Shown: positions 47,161 through 58,300, counted from the first letter of the stretch. The stretch is DNA of 64,000 nt from Bacteroides sp. (GCA_021201335.1 JAJQFD010000042.1:372001-436000); one strand, 5' to 3'. The notes: generated by a model from the sequence alone, not told the origin. Translations and numbers: made by a program.

Positions 47161-49327
47161 TTATTCTGCAATTACCTGGATCACTCGGCTGTTAAGTTGC
47201 TGGGTAGTAAAGAGATTTAATCCTACATTCATCAAGTATTCGCCGGAATACACCTGGTCATTGCCGGATAATGAGGAGTTGGCGTCTGGCATTAGGTTTA
47301 TTTCCTTCACCCGATACTTCCTGTCTTTCTCCAATCCCTGCAAGCGTACCGGAAGGGATTTCTCTGCATAGCGCGGATGAATATCGAATGAAAAAACAAC
47401 CGCACTTTGTTTGTTCTTACTCACATACATTGAAGAAGTATGGTTTCCTTCGTACGGAGAAACCAGTCGATACAAATCACCTTCCAGTATAACCGGTTTT
47501 AACTGATTGTAATTATTTACAGCCTGACGACAGAACTGCTGGTCATTACTATTCATATCTTCTAGTTTGATATCGAAACCAAGTTTACCCATCATCGCCA
47601 CATCCGTACGGAACTTAACACTTGTATTCCGATTCCAGGTAGTGACGTGGGCACAAAGCGTTTTGCTGGGGAATACTTGCGAGTATCCCCATTGGATAAA
47701 CAGACGTTCTATCGGATCGGTATTATCGCTGGGCCAGAATTCGGTAAAGTACTTCAAGGCTTCATAGTCCGAACGGCCACCCCCACCGGAGCAAAGCATC
47801 ATCGGCAGATCAGGGTATTTGGCTTTTACTCTTTCTAGTACGTTGTAAAGCCCGCGTACATGCTCTATGTATAAATGAGATTGCTTGTTTTTAAGGTAGG
47901 GCGAATAAATATTGGTAATCGGGCTATTACAATCCCATTTAAAGAAAGCGATACCGGGATAATTTGTCATCAGTTTATCCACTATTCCGAATACATAATC
48001 CTGAACAGCCGGATTACTCAAATCAAGTACAAGCTGGTTGCGGAAGTAGTATTCATCCCGGTTGGGTAAATGAATCACCCAGTCTTTATGTTTCTCGTAC
48101 AGTTCGCTTTTAGGATTCACCATTTCGGGCTCAATCCAGATACCGAACTTTATTCCTTTCTTTTTCGCTTCTTCAACCAGGCGACCTACACCGTTCGGAA
48201 GTTTATCTTTGGTTTCATCCCAGTCGCCAAGCCCTTGATGATCACCGCTTCGCGGGTATTTGTTGGCAAACCATCCGTCGTCTAGTAGGAACATATCGAC
48301 ACCCAATTTAACAGCTTCGTCCATCAGGCTGATCAGTTTTTCCTCGTTGAAGTTGAAATAGGTAGCTTCCCAGTTATTCAGTAAGGTCATACGGGTTTTA
48401 TCACCATCCTTCAACTGGTGCTTGCGGGCCCAATCGTGAAAGTTGCGACTGGCCTGTCCCCTGCCTTCGAAGCTGTAAGTGAAGTAGAAATCCGGGGTAC
48501 GAAATACTTCATTCGCCGGCAACTGGTATTCGGAAAAGTACGGATTAATACCGGAGATAATACGCAACTCGTTTTTGTTATCTACCTCGAAGGTAAACCG
48601 GAAATTCCCTGTCCAGCCGATAGTGCCGACAAGTACTTCGCCGCTGTTTTCTTCGGATGCACGGTCTACAGACAGCTGGAAGAACGGAGACACAAACATA
48701 TCGGCCCGTGAGCCTAATTTGGTATCCACTACTTTTTTCCCGAAATCCAGTTCACGCTCGGTGATATTTGCTTCATGCGCCCAATCACCCGAGAATTCGG
48801 TCAGGAAGTATTTAGCCCGGTTCAGGTGCAGCATGGAAGAAGCATATTTACTCAATAGAACAGGCTTCTTCTCCCGGTGACTGATTTCGGTAAAGGTTTT
48901 GATGATGTTTTCTTTGTCGTAAGTAGTATAATGCAACTTAACCGTTACCGGATATTTATCATCCTCCAATGTGATGACCGTTTCATTCACACCTGCTTCT
49001 AACTGACGGCTGGAATGAGTTACATACTTTAATAATAAGGAAGGATTCCCGTCATTGTGGAGTATCTGAATGGCGGGTTCGAAATAATCTTCCATGCCAT
49101 GAGTCAGATATGCTTCGGTTCCTTGCGGAAGAAAATTCACATCAGAGGCATGCGTCAGTTTCTTACCTAAGTAACGCTGATACAAGCGTCCGTTATCGCC
49201 TACCTGAAAAATCAGGCTGATGTTTCCTGTTTCGACTTTAATCATAGGGGTTTCGGCGGCTTTTAGCACAACAGGTAAACATAACAAGCATAACAAAAAA
49301 AATAGTTTTCAGTTTTAGGGTTTTCAT
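47161..49327 (-). pseudogene. GH36-family alpha-galactosidase, signal peptide frameshifted in a T8 tract
   Basis: The catalytic protein (about 710 residues) is intact: DDGWFANKYPRSGDHQ, WIEPEMVN, nucleophile motif KWDCNSP, CSGGGGRSDY and acid/base motif SDNTDPIERL. The only full signal peptide starts at the ATG at 49327 (MKTLKLKTIF) and runs out of frame at eight T residues (A8 on the + strand, 49295-49302). Removing one T gives MKTLKLKTIFLLCLLCLPVV and joins the body in frame, 721 residues in all. Without it the enzyme could start only at a TTG inside the hydrophobic segment. It is a paralogue of the GH36 at 6574-8763 and has the canonical WIEPEM motif. Located 33 bp after the esterase and 62 bp before GH92. 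Confidence 0.85.
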
Positions 49328-49360
49328 TCTTTTTCGGTTTATGGTGAAATAGATTTAGAA

Positions 49361-51295
49361 TTACTTATCGGTTCGGAAAGGCACAACTGGCAGACCGTCT
49401 TTTCCATATAAATTACATTCGGGATTATCTGCCCATCCATACCGGGCTGCCTGCGGAAATTCAACTTGCGGAGAAGAAAGTATCACTTCTTTTCCCCGGA
49501 TCACTGCTGAAGCCGGATAATAAACGCCATCTGGTCCGGCAAGGATAAAACCTTTTGGCGTTCCAGTGGCTTGCACTTCCCGGTCGAGCGAAACAAGGAA
49601 CGTGTTTCCTGTAATAGAGTGGGTTTGATAGAAGGGGCCATCCGGAGTTATTTCTTTCTGATATGTCTTCGACAGAGCTTGTATAGCTAGTCGTCGCGCC
49701 ACTTCCTGCTTATTCTTGGGGTGAATATCATGGGCTTCACCGATATCTATCGTTACAGCCATACCTGTATTTTTCAGATAGAGAGCTTCTGCCTGTGCTT
49801 CCCGAAGTGCCGCCCACTTGGATTCAGGTTGCACCTCTACCCTCTGGAGGTAATTCGCTAACTGAACAAAATAGAAAGGAAATTCCTCTTTCCATTGTTT
49901 CCGCCAGTCGGCGATCATGGTGGAGAATAAATGTTTATATTGTTTATCTCGTCCTACATTTGCTTCCCCCTGATACCAGATAGCCCCTTTGATGGGAAAG
50001 CTGGTCAAGGCATGAACCATTCCATTATATAATACGCAAGGATAACCGGAACTTTCGGGAGAAACCGGTGGAGAAGGTAATTCATTCAGGGAGATTCCGG
50101 TGCGATAATTCCATGCGCCGGATAAAGCTATTTTTTGTCCGTTTGCCTCCGCAAATAAAGTTTCGGGGTTTCCATGGATTCCTCCTTCACCTCCGAAGTC
50201 TGTTACACGGATGGTAATAACACCTTTCCCTGCTTTTACTGAAGCAGCAGGGATGGTATATACACGGGGAGAATTATGTCTATACCCTTTGGCAATTTCT
50301 ACTCCGTTATAATAGGTAATATCTTCGTCATCAATCATCCCCAGACTGAGTTTCATTTCCTGGTTGGCCCAAGCCGCGGGTATTTCAATTTCTTTCTGGA
50401 ACCAGACTGCACCGTCAAAATTTCCCAACCCCTTTCCTTCCCAATATCCGGGAAGGTCCATCTGCTTCCATTCATTGGTTGCCTGTAGCTGAGAAATCCA
50501 TTGCGGTTTTCCTTCTCTGAAACCCTTATCTCTGTTGAACATAAATTTCTTCCAGTCTTCGGACGCTTCCTGATAGCTGGCTTTGAGTTCATCTTTATCA
50601 AAATTTACTTTTCGCATCCGGGCTGTTTCTTCCTGAAATCCCATTACTTGTCCTAAGGAAGCAATACTAGTCCATGCTTCTGCCGGGGTTCCACCCCAAG
50701 TGCAATCGATAACTCCTATAGGAACATTCAACTCTTTCCACAGGGTGCGGGCATAGAAATAAGCAACCGAAGAAAACTCGGCTACTGTAGCAGGGCTACA
50801 TTCGTTCCAGCCTCCGCTATTAACTTCTATATCTTCCTGTGGTGTATAAGCCATTTTCTTCTTTACCTGTAATAAACGTATGGAAGGATACTGGGCCTCT
50901 GCCACCTCTTTTTCGTAGTTTAATACCTTACCCCATCCGGCTACAGGCATTTCCATATTGGATTGTCCGGAACAGAACCAGACTTCCCCCGCCATTACAT
51001 TTTTCAAGGTAAGTGGGCTTCCGTCCGAAACGGTAATGGTATAAGGACCTCCTGCGGAAGGGGTAGGTATTTCTATCTGAAAGGTGCCCTTCGCATCTGC
51101 CTTCGTTATATATTTTTTATTGTCCCAACTGACGGTCACAGAGACTTTCTTCCCGGCTTTAGTTTTCCCTGGAATGGTGAGAGTTGTATTCTGCTGTACA
51201 ACCATATTGTTGGTAAAGTAAGAAGGTAATGTTACTTTGGCGTGAACAGTAAGTACCACGCCTAAAAAGAAAAGGAGTAATTTGTATCGATTCAT
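49361..51295 (-). CDS. Sialate O-acetylesterase-type carbohydrate esterase
   Basis: A 644-residue secreted SGNH-hydrolase-like enzyme with a signal peptide (MNRYKLLLFFLGVVLTVHAK). Catalytic Ser in EVWFCSGQSNMEMP (block I), DCTWGGTPAEAW, IWYQGEANV, and the His block DIGEAHDIHPKNK. A galactose-binding-like jelly roll (about residues 290-390; YWEGKGLGNFDGAVWFQKEI, core GAVWFQKEIEIP) is inserted between the halves, as in sialate O-acetylesterases of this phylum. It removes acetyl groups from sialic acid or other acetylated sugars so exo-glycosidases can act. First gene of the probable operon esterase, GH36, GH92; upstream is a non-autonomous mobile element. Confidence 0.9.
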   Translation of the reverse strand: MNRYKLLLFFLGVVLTVHAKVTLPSYFTNNMVVQQNTTLTIPGKTKAGKKVSVTVSWDNKKYITKADAKGTFQIEIPTPSAGGPYTITVSDGSPLTLKNVMAGEVWFCSGQSNMEMPVAGWGKVLNYEKEVAEAQYPSIRLLQVKKKMAYTPQEDIEVNSGGWNECSPATVAEFSSVAYFYARTLWKELNVPIGVIDCTWGGTPAEAWTSIASLGQVMGFQEETARMRKVNFDKDELKASYQEASEDWKKFMFNRDKGFREGKPQWISQLQATNEWKQMDLPGYWEGKGLGNFDGAVWFQKEIEIPAAWANQEMKLSLGMIDDEDITYYNGVEIAKGYRHNSPRVYTIPAASVKAGKGVITIRVTDFGGEGGIHGNPETLFAEANGQKIALSGAWNYRTGISLNELPSPPVSPESSGYPCVLYNGMVHALTSFPIKGAIWYQGEANVGRDKQYKHLFSTMIADWRKQWKEEFPFYFVQLANYLQRVEVQPESKWAALREAQAEALYLKNTGMAVTIDIGEAHDIHPKNKQEVARRLAIQALSKTYQKEITPDGPFYQTHSITGNTFLVSLDREVQATGTPKGFILAGPDGVYYPASAVIRGKEVILSSPQVEFPQAARYGWADNPECNLYGKDGLPVVPFRTDK

Positions 51296-51396
51296 TTCTC
51301 TATAGATTATTGATTAGGAGTAATCATTTAAAAATGGATTATATTAGTGCATGAATTGACAACTTCAATTTAATAAATTTCGTGTAATGGATTTAT

Positions 51397-51622
51397 CGAA
51401 AGCTGAAAGCCTGACAGATTTAGCCCAGGGTCTACGAATAAAGTGAGCGCAACCCTGCGTGATAGTTCACAGCAGGGGACGAGTTCTGTAAGAACGGTAT
51501 ACCATGCAGAATCATTTAGTACGCCTTTCTTACAGAACTCCCCCTGAATTGTTTTGTTACCCAAGGCTGCGCTCGCTTTGCTCGCTGACCCTGGGTTAAA
51601 TCTGTCAGGCTTACAGCCTTCG
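51397..51622. mobile_element. 226-bp non-autonomous element related to the RAYT element
   Basis: Outer inverted arms of 35 bp at 51397-51431 and 51588-51622 with four mismatches; both contain AAGCCTGACAGATTTA read inward. Inner inverted words GAGTTCTGTAAGAA (from 51481) and TTCTTACAGAACTC (to 51540). The same outer and inner words bound the transposase relic at 54153-54738, so this is a deletion derivative. It fills the 403-bp gap between the esterase and the GH36-like gene. Confidence 0.85.
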
Positions 51623-51698
51623 CTCTTCTACGTGATTGAGATACCATTAACTAATAGTATTGAAGTATTTTGGCTTAACTTTCCAAATATAATCATCT

Positions 51699-53714
51699 TT
51701 ACTGTTTAAACTCCATCAATTTTACATCTTTCGGGGGAATGGTTACTGTTATTTCATTATTAGCTGTAAAGTGTTGAGCATCCCATAGCTCCGTCACCTG
51801 ATACTCAGTGGCAGCCTTCAGACCTATCCTTTCAAGAGAAAGGTTTACCTTCAACTCGTTCTCACCGTAATTGAAAACCGCACAGTGGAAAGTCCCGTCG
51901 TTATCCTTTCGAATGAAGATATTTTCCGACTGCTGTCCGTTTCCTTCTACTGGGCGGAATACCTCTCCGGTAGCTACCTTATTGACGGCTTGGTTGGTCA
52001 GATATTTCTTTGCCCGGTTCTTAGCCTCCTCAGGTCCTTCTTTACTGAAATCATCTCCTGCTATATAAAGTCCGCTGATAACACCGGAGGTGATACGCGC
52101 CCGATTCTCTCCTTCGGTAGCATCTCTCAACACAATATGATCGGCATCGTTGTACTGATAAATGTATTTCTGCCACCAGCCGTAAGAAAGCGCGTTGAGA
52201 GTATATTCTGTATCCTTAATCTTGTTCCAGGCATCACAGGCCATGCGCCTAGACTGAGCATATTGTGCCGGAAAGACAGGAGAAATAGAAAGGTTGATAT
52301 ACATATCACCGAAATATTGATTCAGCAATTTCATCCCATAGTTATAGCCTTGCATCCCGGTTGATATTTCAGGCTTATACCACTTATCGGCTTCCATAGC
52401 CCCGTGCGTCATGAAATCCATCTTTACGTATTCAAAACCTGTCCGACGAAATAATTCGGATGTTTCCTTCATCATGGCTTCTATAGCCGGATGGGTAGGA
52501 TCGATAGCATAAGCATCATCCAGTTCTTGGGGTTTTCCATCGGCATAGAGGTAAATGTCTTTGTACTTATATTGGGGAGCCGCATCGATGGTCCGGTCCG
52601 GGTTGCGTCCCCAGTCGGTAAAGGGTGTCCAGTAAATACCTCCTACCTGACCGTTAGCTTTGCATTTCTCAATAAACGATTTGAGCTGCTCTTCGCTGAA
52701 GCTGTTCCAACCCGAATCCAACCCAATGTAAACGGTATTATCGGCATTCACAAAGTGATGGTTTTGCAGGTTCTCTTTATAGAAATCAGATACTTCCAGT
52801 GCTTTTTCGTAGGTGAGGTTAAACTGCAATGCTCCCAACTGTTCCAACCAAATGGAACAGCCTTCTTCCAGGGTTTGGGGGGCAATTACAGCATTGGCTT
52901 TGGCGTATGCTTCCAGCCCATCGCACCAGTCGCCGAAAAGTCCGAAGAAGATTTTGGGCGACTTAACCTTTTTACCTTTCACCGTACCGTGCGATTTTAC
53001 ATCCCGTGTCAGTTTATCGGCCACACCTCCGTAGCAGACCAATGAACCGACATTATCTTTGTTACCATTACCTATTAAGACAGCTGTTTTCCAATTATCA
53101 TGTTCTATGGAACCGACAATAAGACCTTGCCGATTGTCGTTGTTGAAAATGGCGGTTACCTCATAACTGGTTAGTTTTTCGAATGTCAGCGGATGAGATT
53201 GATAACGAACCCAGGCATCATTGTCAAAAGGGATAAACAGGGCCCGGTTGTTATCGCCCGCCTGCAGGATAGGGGGCATCTGAGCTATGTGTACAGGAGC
53301 CATCCAGTTAGAGGCAACCCCATTTTTATCTTCAAGGGTGAAATCCGTCAGGAAATAATCTTTGTCCGGATATAAATAAAAGGATTGAACGAGTTTCGGA
53401 AACCTGTCATCTGTATAGGTGACTGTAAAAACCTTTCCGCTTCCGAAAGCATCATTAATTCGGCGAGTCGTGATTTTATAAGACGAATAGGCCGGCGTGG
53501 TGATTTCCTCTCCATTGAGTTGGTAAGCGGCATACAGTGCATTACCTATTAGTTTTGAATCCTGGTAAATGTCCAAAACTTTTTTCTCTGCGTTAAAGTT
53601 TATTGTCCACTTTCCGACAGTGAGATTTTCGGCCTCACTTGCACATCCATAAATATGAAAAAGAAGAAGGCAAATTCCGGATAGATTTATCAGATATTGG
53701 ATTTTGTTTTTCAT
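51699..53714 (-). CDS. GH36/GH27-like (clan GH-D) glycosidase, lipoprotein
   Basis: A 671-residue lipoprotein (lipobox IYGC). An N-terminal beta-sandwich (about 30-270) is followed by a (beta/alpha)8 barrel with YIGLDSGWNSFSEEQ, GGIYWTPFTDWG, the nucleophile motif YVKMDFM (Asp about 433) and a candidate acid in RRMACDAWN (Asp about 494), then a C-terminal beta domain (KLMEFKQ end). This is the arrangement of clan GH-D alpha-galactosidases, but it is distant from the two GH36 proteins in this window; exact family and substrate are uncertain. A -7 element lies at 53753-53760. The paralogue at 36665-38005 has lost the barrel core. Confidence 0.75.
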   Translation of the reverse strand: MKNKIQYLINLSGICLLLFHIYGCASEAENLTVGKWTINFNAEKKVLDIYQDSKLIGNALYAAYQLNGEEITTPAYSSYKITTRRINDAFGSGKVFTVTYTDDRFPKLVQSFYLYPDKDYFLTDFTLEDKNGVASNWMAPVHIAQMPPILQAGDNNRALFIPFDNDAWVRYQSHPLTFEKLTSYEVTAIFNNDNRQGLIVGSIEHDNWKTAVLIGNGNKDNVGSLVCYGGVADKLTRDVKSHGTVKGKKVKSPKIFFGLFGDWCDGLEAYAKANAVIAPQTLEEGCSIWLEQLGALQFNLTYEKALEVSDFYKENLQNHHFVNADNTVYIGLDSGWNSFSEEQLKSFIEKCKANGQVGGIYWTPFTDWGRNPDRTIDAAPQYKYKDIYLYADGKPQELDDAYAIDPTHPAIEAMMKETSELFRRTGFEYVKMDFMTHGAMEADKWYKPEISTGMQGYNYGMKLLNQYFGDMYINLSISPVFPAQYAQSRRMACDAWNKIKDTEYTLNALSYGWWQKYIYQYNDADHIVLRDATEGENRARITSGVISGLYIAGDDFSKEGPEEAKNRAKKYLTNQAVNKVATGEVFRPVEGNGQQSENIFIRKDNDGTFHCAVFNYGENELKVNLSLERIGLKAATEYQVTELWDAQHFTANNEITVTIPPKDVKLMEFKQ

Positions 53715-53752
53715 GGGGTTAATTAATGATATTTATACTAATTGAATATGTC

Positions 53753-53760
53753 CAAAAGTA
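53753..53760 (-). promoter_or_regulatory. -7 element TACTTTTG of the GH36/GH27-like gene
   Basis: Perfect TAnnTTTG on the - strand, 38 bp before the ATG at 53714. The interval 53761-54006 upstream is A/T-rich and holds no gene. Confidence 0.5.
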
Positions 53761-54006
53761 GATATAAATGAAACGGGGAACGAGTACAAACGATGCAAAA
53801 AATGAAACGTTTAAAGCAAAACGGGGAATGAAAACGCGGAATATGTAAATCTACTATTTTTTGATTCATCTTTAAGGGAGATTCGAATCGTTGAACCGTA
53901 TGGAGTTCTTATTTCGTGTTTCCGGGGATGGAGCAATTTATGAATTTCGATTTTTCTCCATTGAGTCGAAGAGCGAAAGCGGAACCAATAATGGATGATT
54001 TGAAAG

Positions 54007-54164
54007 GTTGAGGATTGAGTCGGGGTTGAAAGCATGACTGATCAGTCAAAATGGGAGATTTAACGAAGGCACAAAGCCGAATATATTAATAGAACCGAAA
54101 GATTAAATACAGATTCAAAGTCAGATAAATTACCACAGCCGAAAGATTCAACGAAGGCTGAAAG
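54007..54164. repeat. Degenerate array with 44-bp (2x22) period (array D)
   Basis: AAAG recurs at 54029, 54073, 54117 and 54161, each 44 bp apart. CCGAAAGATT recurs at 54095 and 54139 (44 bp), and AACGAAGGC at 54062 and 54150 (88 bp). The last unit runs into the left end of the RAYT element. Confidence 0.75.
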
Positions 54165-54738
54165 CCTGACAGATTTAGCTCAGGGTCAGCGAACGAAGTG
54201 AGTGCAGCCCTGGGTTAAGACAATATCAATACAGGGAGTTCTGAAAGAACGACACACAAGTCAATCCGCCCATAAATATTCCTCATCATATTCTACCCCG
54301 TACTCCTTCAAAAATGCCAGATACTCTTTTTTAAATGAAATCCTTTTATGATGTTCTTCCTGATTCGTTATGTATTTAATAGTTGCTTCCCGCACTGATT
54401 GACTAACCGAGAATCCTGCATACCCATTCTGCCATTCAAAATTTGCATAACGAGGATTCAGACTTTTAATCCATCTGCTACTGGATGTTTTTAAGCGTAT
54501 CTTTATCGGTATTGTTTATGTGGTTGCTCCCTTTGGTATGGAAGATGAGATGGACATATAGTTGGGACAAAGATTGGGACATGGTAGTTTAAATTTAAAT
54601 TGGAGGTAAATATAGTGATATTATGTGTTTGTTGTGTGTCGTTCTTGCAGAACTCCTTGCCTCTGTATGATGTTAGCCCAGGGCTGCGCTCGCGTTGCTC
54701 GCTGACCCTGGGCTAAATCTGTCAGGCTTGCAGCCTTC
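54152..54738. mobile_element. REP-associated tyrosine transposase (RAYT) element, decayed
   Basis: Inverted ends: left from 54152 (CGAAGGCTGAAAGCCTGACA) and right ending 54738 (complement GAAGGCTGCAAGCCTGACAG). Each end contains its own REP-like imperfect hairpin around CCCAGGGCTGCGCTCGC. Inner words GGAGTTCTGAAAGAACGACA and its near complement flank the transposase relic. The element is 587 bp. Confidence 0.85.
54261..54582 (-). pseudogene. RAYT / IS200-like Y1 transposase, internally deleted
   Basis: Reading from the ATG at 54582 gives MSQSLSQLYVHLIFHTKGSN, the standard start of Bacteroidales IS200/RAYT-type transposases, for about 30 residues. The sequence then jumps frame and resumes as SSRWIKSLNPRYANFEWQNG through SVREATIKYITNQEEHHKR to a stop at 54261. 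The missing segment (about 50 residues) should hold the HUH metal-binding motif. The tyrosine of the IKYITNQ helix, expected to be catalytic, is retained. The protein cannot be functional, so the element and its relative at 51397 depend on a transposase elsewhere, if they still move. Confidence 0.88.
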
Positions 54739-54888
54739 CAAAGACTTGACCAACAAACAATGAATTATTGATCTGGTAGTGATTTCATTGATTGAAAAGC
54801 ATATTGTTTGAATAACCTTGTTTTTACTAACTCACCCTTCTTTTAAAATTGCTGTTCTAGCATTGAAGTGTTAATAAACAGCAGGAGT

Positions 54889-54998
54889 TACGGCTATATT
54901 TACCCAAAATACAACTGTACTTGCGACTGAAACCTTGCGGAATAATGCCAAAATACAACCGCAACTTTACTCAAATTGCGGTTGCATTTTCTTCAAAT
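54889..54998. repeat. Degenerate array, five 22-bp units (array C)
   Basis: Units at 54889, 54911, 54933, 54955 and 54977. CCAAAATACAAC recurs at 54904 and 54948 (44 bp), and TCAAAT at 54971 and 54993 (22 bp). Units four and five contain ACCGCAAC and its complement-like GCGGTTGC, so neighbouring units are partly inverted. The 150 bp between this array and the RAYT element holds nothing else. Confidence 0.8.
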
Positions 54999-55342
54999 CC
55001 TTATGGAATCAGATTGGAATTGGTATGTTTCAGGAATAGAAAAGCCGTTTTGAATAAATAATGAATAAAGTATCATTCTCTTTTTCTGGTTGGCTCTCAC
55101 AGAGTGAAAGAAACAATTAATCAATAAGCTTTATAATTGAACCGAATCCTTCTTTTTGATGCAAATAGATTAGAGAAGTAGACATATTATCAGGAAATAT
55201 CAATTATCCCTATCACTTCCTATACTTCTAATCGCTCTACTTTTTGATAGAATTCACCTCCTCATAAACAGCCCCGAATTATTAAAAGCAGAGAGGCTTG
55301 CATTATCTTTTTGACACTTTGCGAGAAATACCAGGTTACTCT
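54999..55342. other. Non-coding gap before the HTCS3 stop, nothing seen
   Basis: A/T-rich, no ORF, no strong hairpin and no continuation of the 22-bp period. Confidence 0.6.
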
Positions 55343-58300
55343 TTACTCCACTTCCTCCTTTCGGTTCTTCTTTTCCTCCGGAGAAGTTTCCAGAGAAGAA
55401 GCGTTCTTTATTTCCTGGGTAATCACAAACTGTCTTCCACTCTGGTATTGTTTTTCAAAATCTTTGGGGCTCATACCAAATTGTTTCAGAAACAGTTTGG
55501 CGAAATATGATGGTGAATTGATCCCAACCATATAACAGACATCGCCTATTCTGTATTTCCCTTCCTGGATATATTCGGCTGCTTTCTTTAGTTTGATGAG
55601 GCGAATAAAATCAAGTGGCGACAAGTTGAACAAAGTTTTGATCTTACGCAACAAGCTGGAACGACTCATATACAGAATTTCGGCCATGCGCTCTACACTG
55701 AATTTGTCATCGGTAATATTCTTTTCGATGATCTTAATAACTTTGTTCATAAACTCTTCATCCGCTTTATTCATCTGCATGTTGTTGACGGAGAAGAACG
55801 GACGTTTGGAAAAGGCTTCCCGCTCTCTGCGGCGATTATCCAGCAAAGAGAGTACTTGTTCTTTGAGGTAATTAAAGGAGAAGGGTTTCTCTACATACGC
55901 CTCGGCACCGTATTTCAAACCGTTTATCTTGCTGTCCAGATCATTTTTCGCCGTGAGGAAGATAATAGGAATGTGGGAAAGGTTGATATCAGACTTTACT
56001 TCTTTGCATAACTCGTACCCATTCATTTCGGGCATCATGATATCACTGATGATCAAATCTATGTGAACTGTACGAAGTATTTCCAGGGCTTCTTTCCCGT
56101 TGTGGGCTATCTCCACAGAGAAGGATTCCTCCAATCGGCCTTGTATAAAGCTGAGCATCCCTTCGTTATCTTCTACCAATAATAAGGTATAGGTGTGCAT
56201 CTCGGACGAAACGGAAGACTCTTCATCCAACACCACAATATCTTTTTGAATCACTTTGTCGTTCTCCTGGATGATTCCCTCTTTGTTGAGGGGAATGGTA
56301 AGAACAAACACATTGTCATCCTGCCGGGTATCCAGGTAAAGCGTTCCTTTGTGCAATAAGGCCAAAGAGCGTGCGAGGGATAGCCCAATGCCTACGCCAT
56401 TGCGGGGTTTGTCTTTCTTCTCCGTTTGGTAGAAGGGCTCGAAGATCTGCTGACTGATTTCTTCGGGAATCTTGTTTCCATCACTGATCACACGAATCGT
56501 AAAGTTCGTCTCCTCTCTTTCCAACTCAACAACGATGGTCTGTCGGGTGTATTTTAGAGCGTTGTTCAACAGATTGCTCAATATTTTGGTGATGGCTTCT
56601 TTGTCGACGGCTGCCCATACATTCTCTTCGGTCAGGTTGAGGATGAGTTCCTTTTTGTTGAGTGTAATGGTTACTTCAAAACGGGCGATGGTTTCTTTTA
56701 ATAAGGTGGTGATGTTTACGCTCTCGAACTTCATGGTTAATTTGTTCGCACTAATCTTCTGGAAGTCGAGCAATTGCCCGGTTAGCTCAAGCAGGCGTTT
56801 GGTGTTTTGTACCATTACATGGATATACTTCTTTAATCCGGACTCTTGTATTTCCATCTCCTGGATGGCTTCCAAAGGTCCGTTGATTAAGGATAGTGGG
56901 GTACGTATCTCGTGGGCTATTTCGGTAAAGAATTCCACTTTCGATTCGTAGAGTTCTTTCTCCTTTTCTACTTCAAACAGTTTCTGCTGTTCTCTCATTT
57001 GTCGCTCTTTTCGCCTTTTGTACCAATAAAAACATCCATACATAACCAGCAAAGCACAAGCGAAATAAAACAGATACGCCCAGGTAGACAACCACCAGGG
57101 GGGCAGAATTACAATGGAAAGGGAACGGGTAGATACTTCGGAGTTGTTCCCATTCGTCATTGCCTGTACCCGGAACGTATATTTACCAGGAGATAGCTTT
57201 GCATACGAAATATTCTGGTTGCTGGCTGCCCGAATCCATTCATGATCCACAGGCTCCATGCGGTAATAATACTGGTTCGATTCGCTGGTGGAGTAGTTGA
57301 GCAGAGCAATATCAAAACTGAAATTTGCCTGATTGTAGGGCAACACAATCTTATCGGTATGCGCGATTGACTTCTGCAAAGGAGAATTCGGACTATGCAC
57401 AGTTATCTCCTTATTATATATACTAAGCTTGGAAATGTACACCGGAGCTATGGTGTGACTTTCCTCTACGGTAGCGGGATCAAAAGCGATCAATCCGTTT
57501 ATCCCGCCAAAATAGAACTTTCCGCTTCGGGTTTTCAGTGCCGACCGATAATTAAACTGATTGCCCAACAATCCATCTTTGGTGGTAAATACACGGACTT
57601 CTTTTGTTGCAGGATTAAACCGTACAAGGCCTTTGTTGGTTCCAAACCACAAGTTACCCTGGTCGTCTTCCAGAATATCGTAGGTAACATCGTCGGGCAA
57701 ACCGTCTTCTATATTGAAGCAAGTAAAACGGTCTTCTTCTTTGCTATACTTACATATACCTCCCCGGTCGGTTGAGAACCAGATATTCCCTTTGCTGTCC
57801 TCCATCAAAGAGCTTACGGAATTGGAGCTTACTTTGCCCTCTTCGAAAGGATACCAGTTGAAAGAACCTGTTTCGGGGTTATACTTCCACACCCCTGTGC
57901 CCATTGTTGCCAGCCAGATGCTACCGTCATGCGCTTCCAGTATATGATGTACCCACACATAGCCGACTGCCTCGATACGGTTATATGTTTTTTCACCCGG
58001 TTCCGAAACATACAACGCCCATCCTGTACCAATCCATTCGCGACCTTTCCGGTCAATCAGAAAAGAATATACGCTCCCTTCGTCCATGTTGAATTCCCTC
58101 ATATTGATACTCCGAAGTTTTTCATCAGGCAATTGAATGACGTCCATTCCTTCTTTAAACAAACCGCAATAGATTTGTTGATTGTAATTTTCTACACACA
58201 GGGTACTTTGATGATCGGGGTTGCCGCGGTTCACTTGGTGAACCTGTCCGTTTTGAGGATTGAGTACATTAATTCCACTGTCTTCAGTACCAATCCAGAT

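Noticed and set aside
52127..52364. Short ORFs on either strand inside the GH36/GH27-like gene
   Set aside because: Shadows of the 671-residue reading frame.
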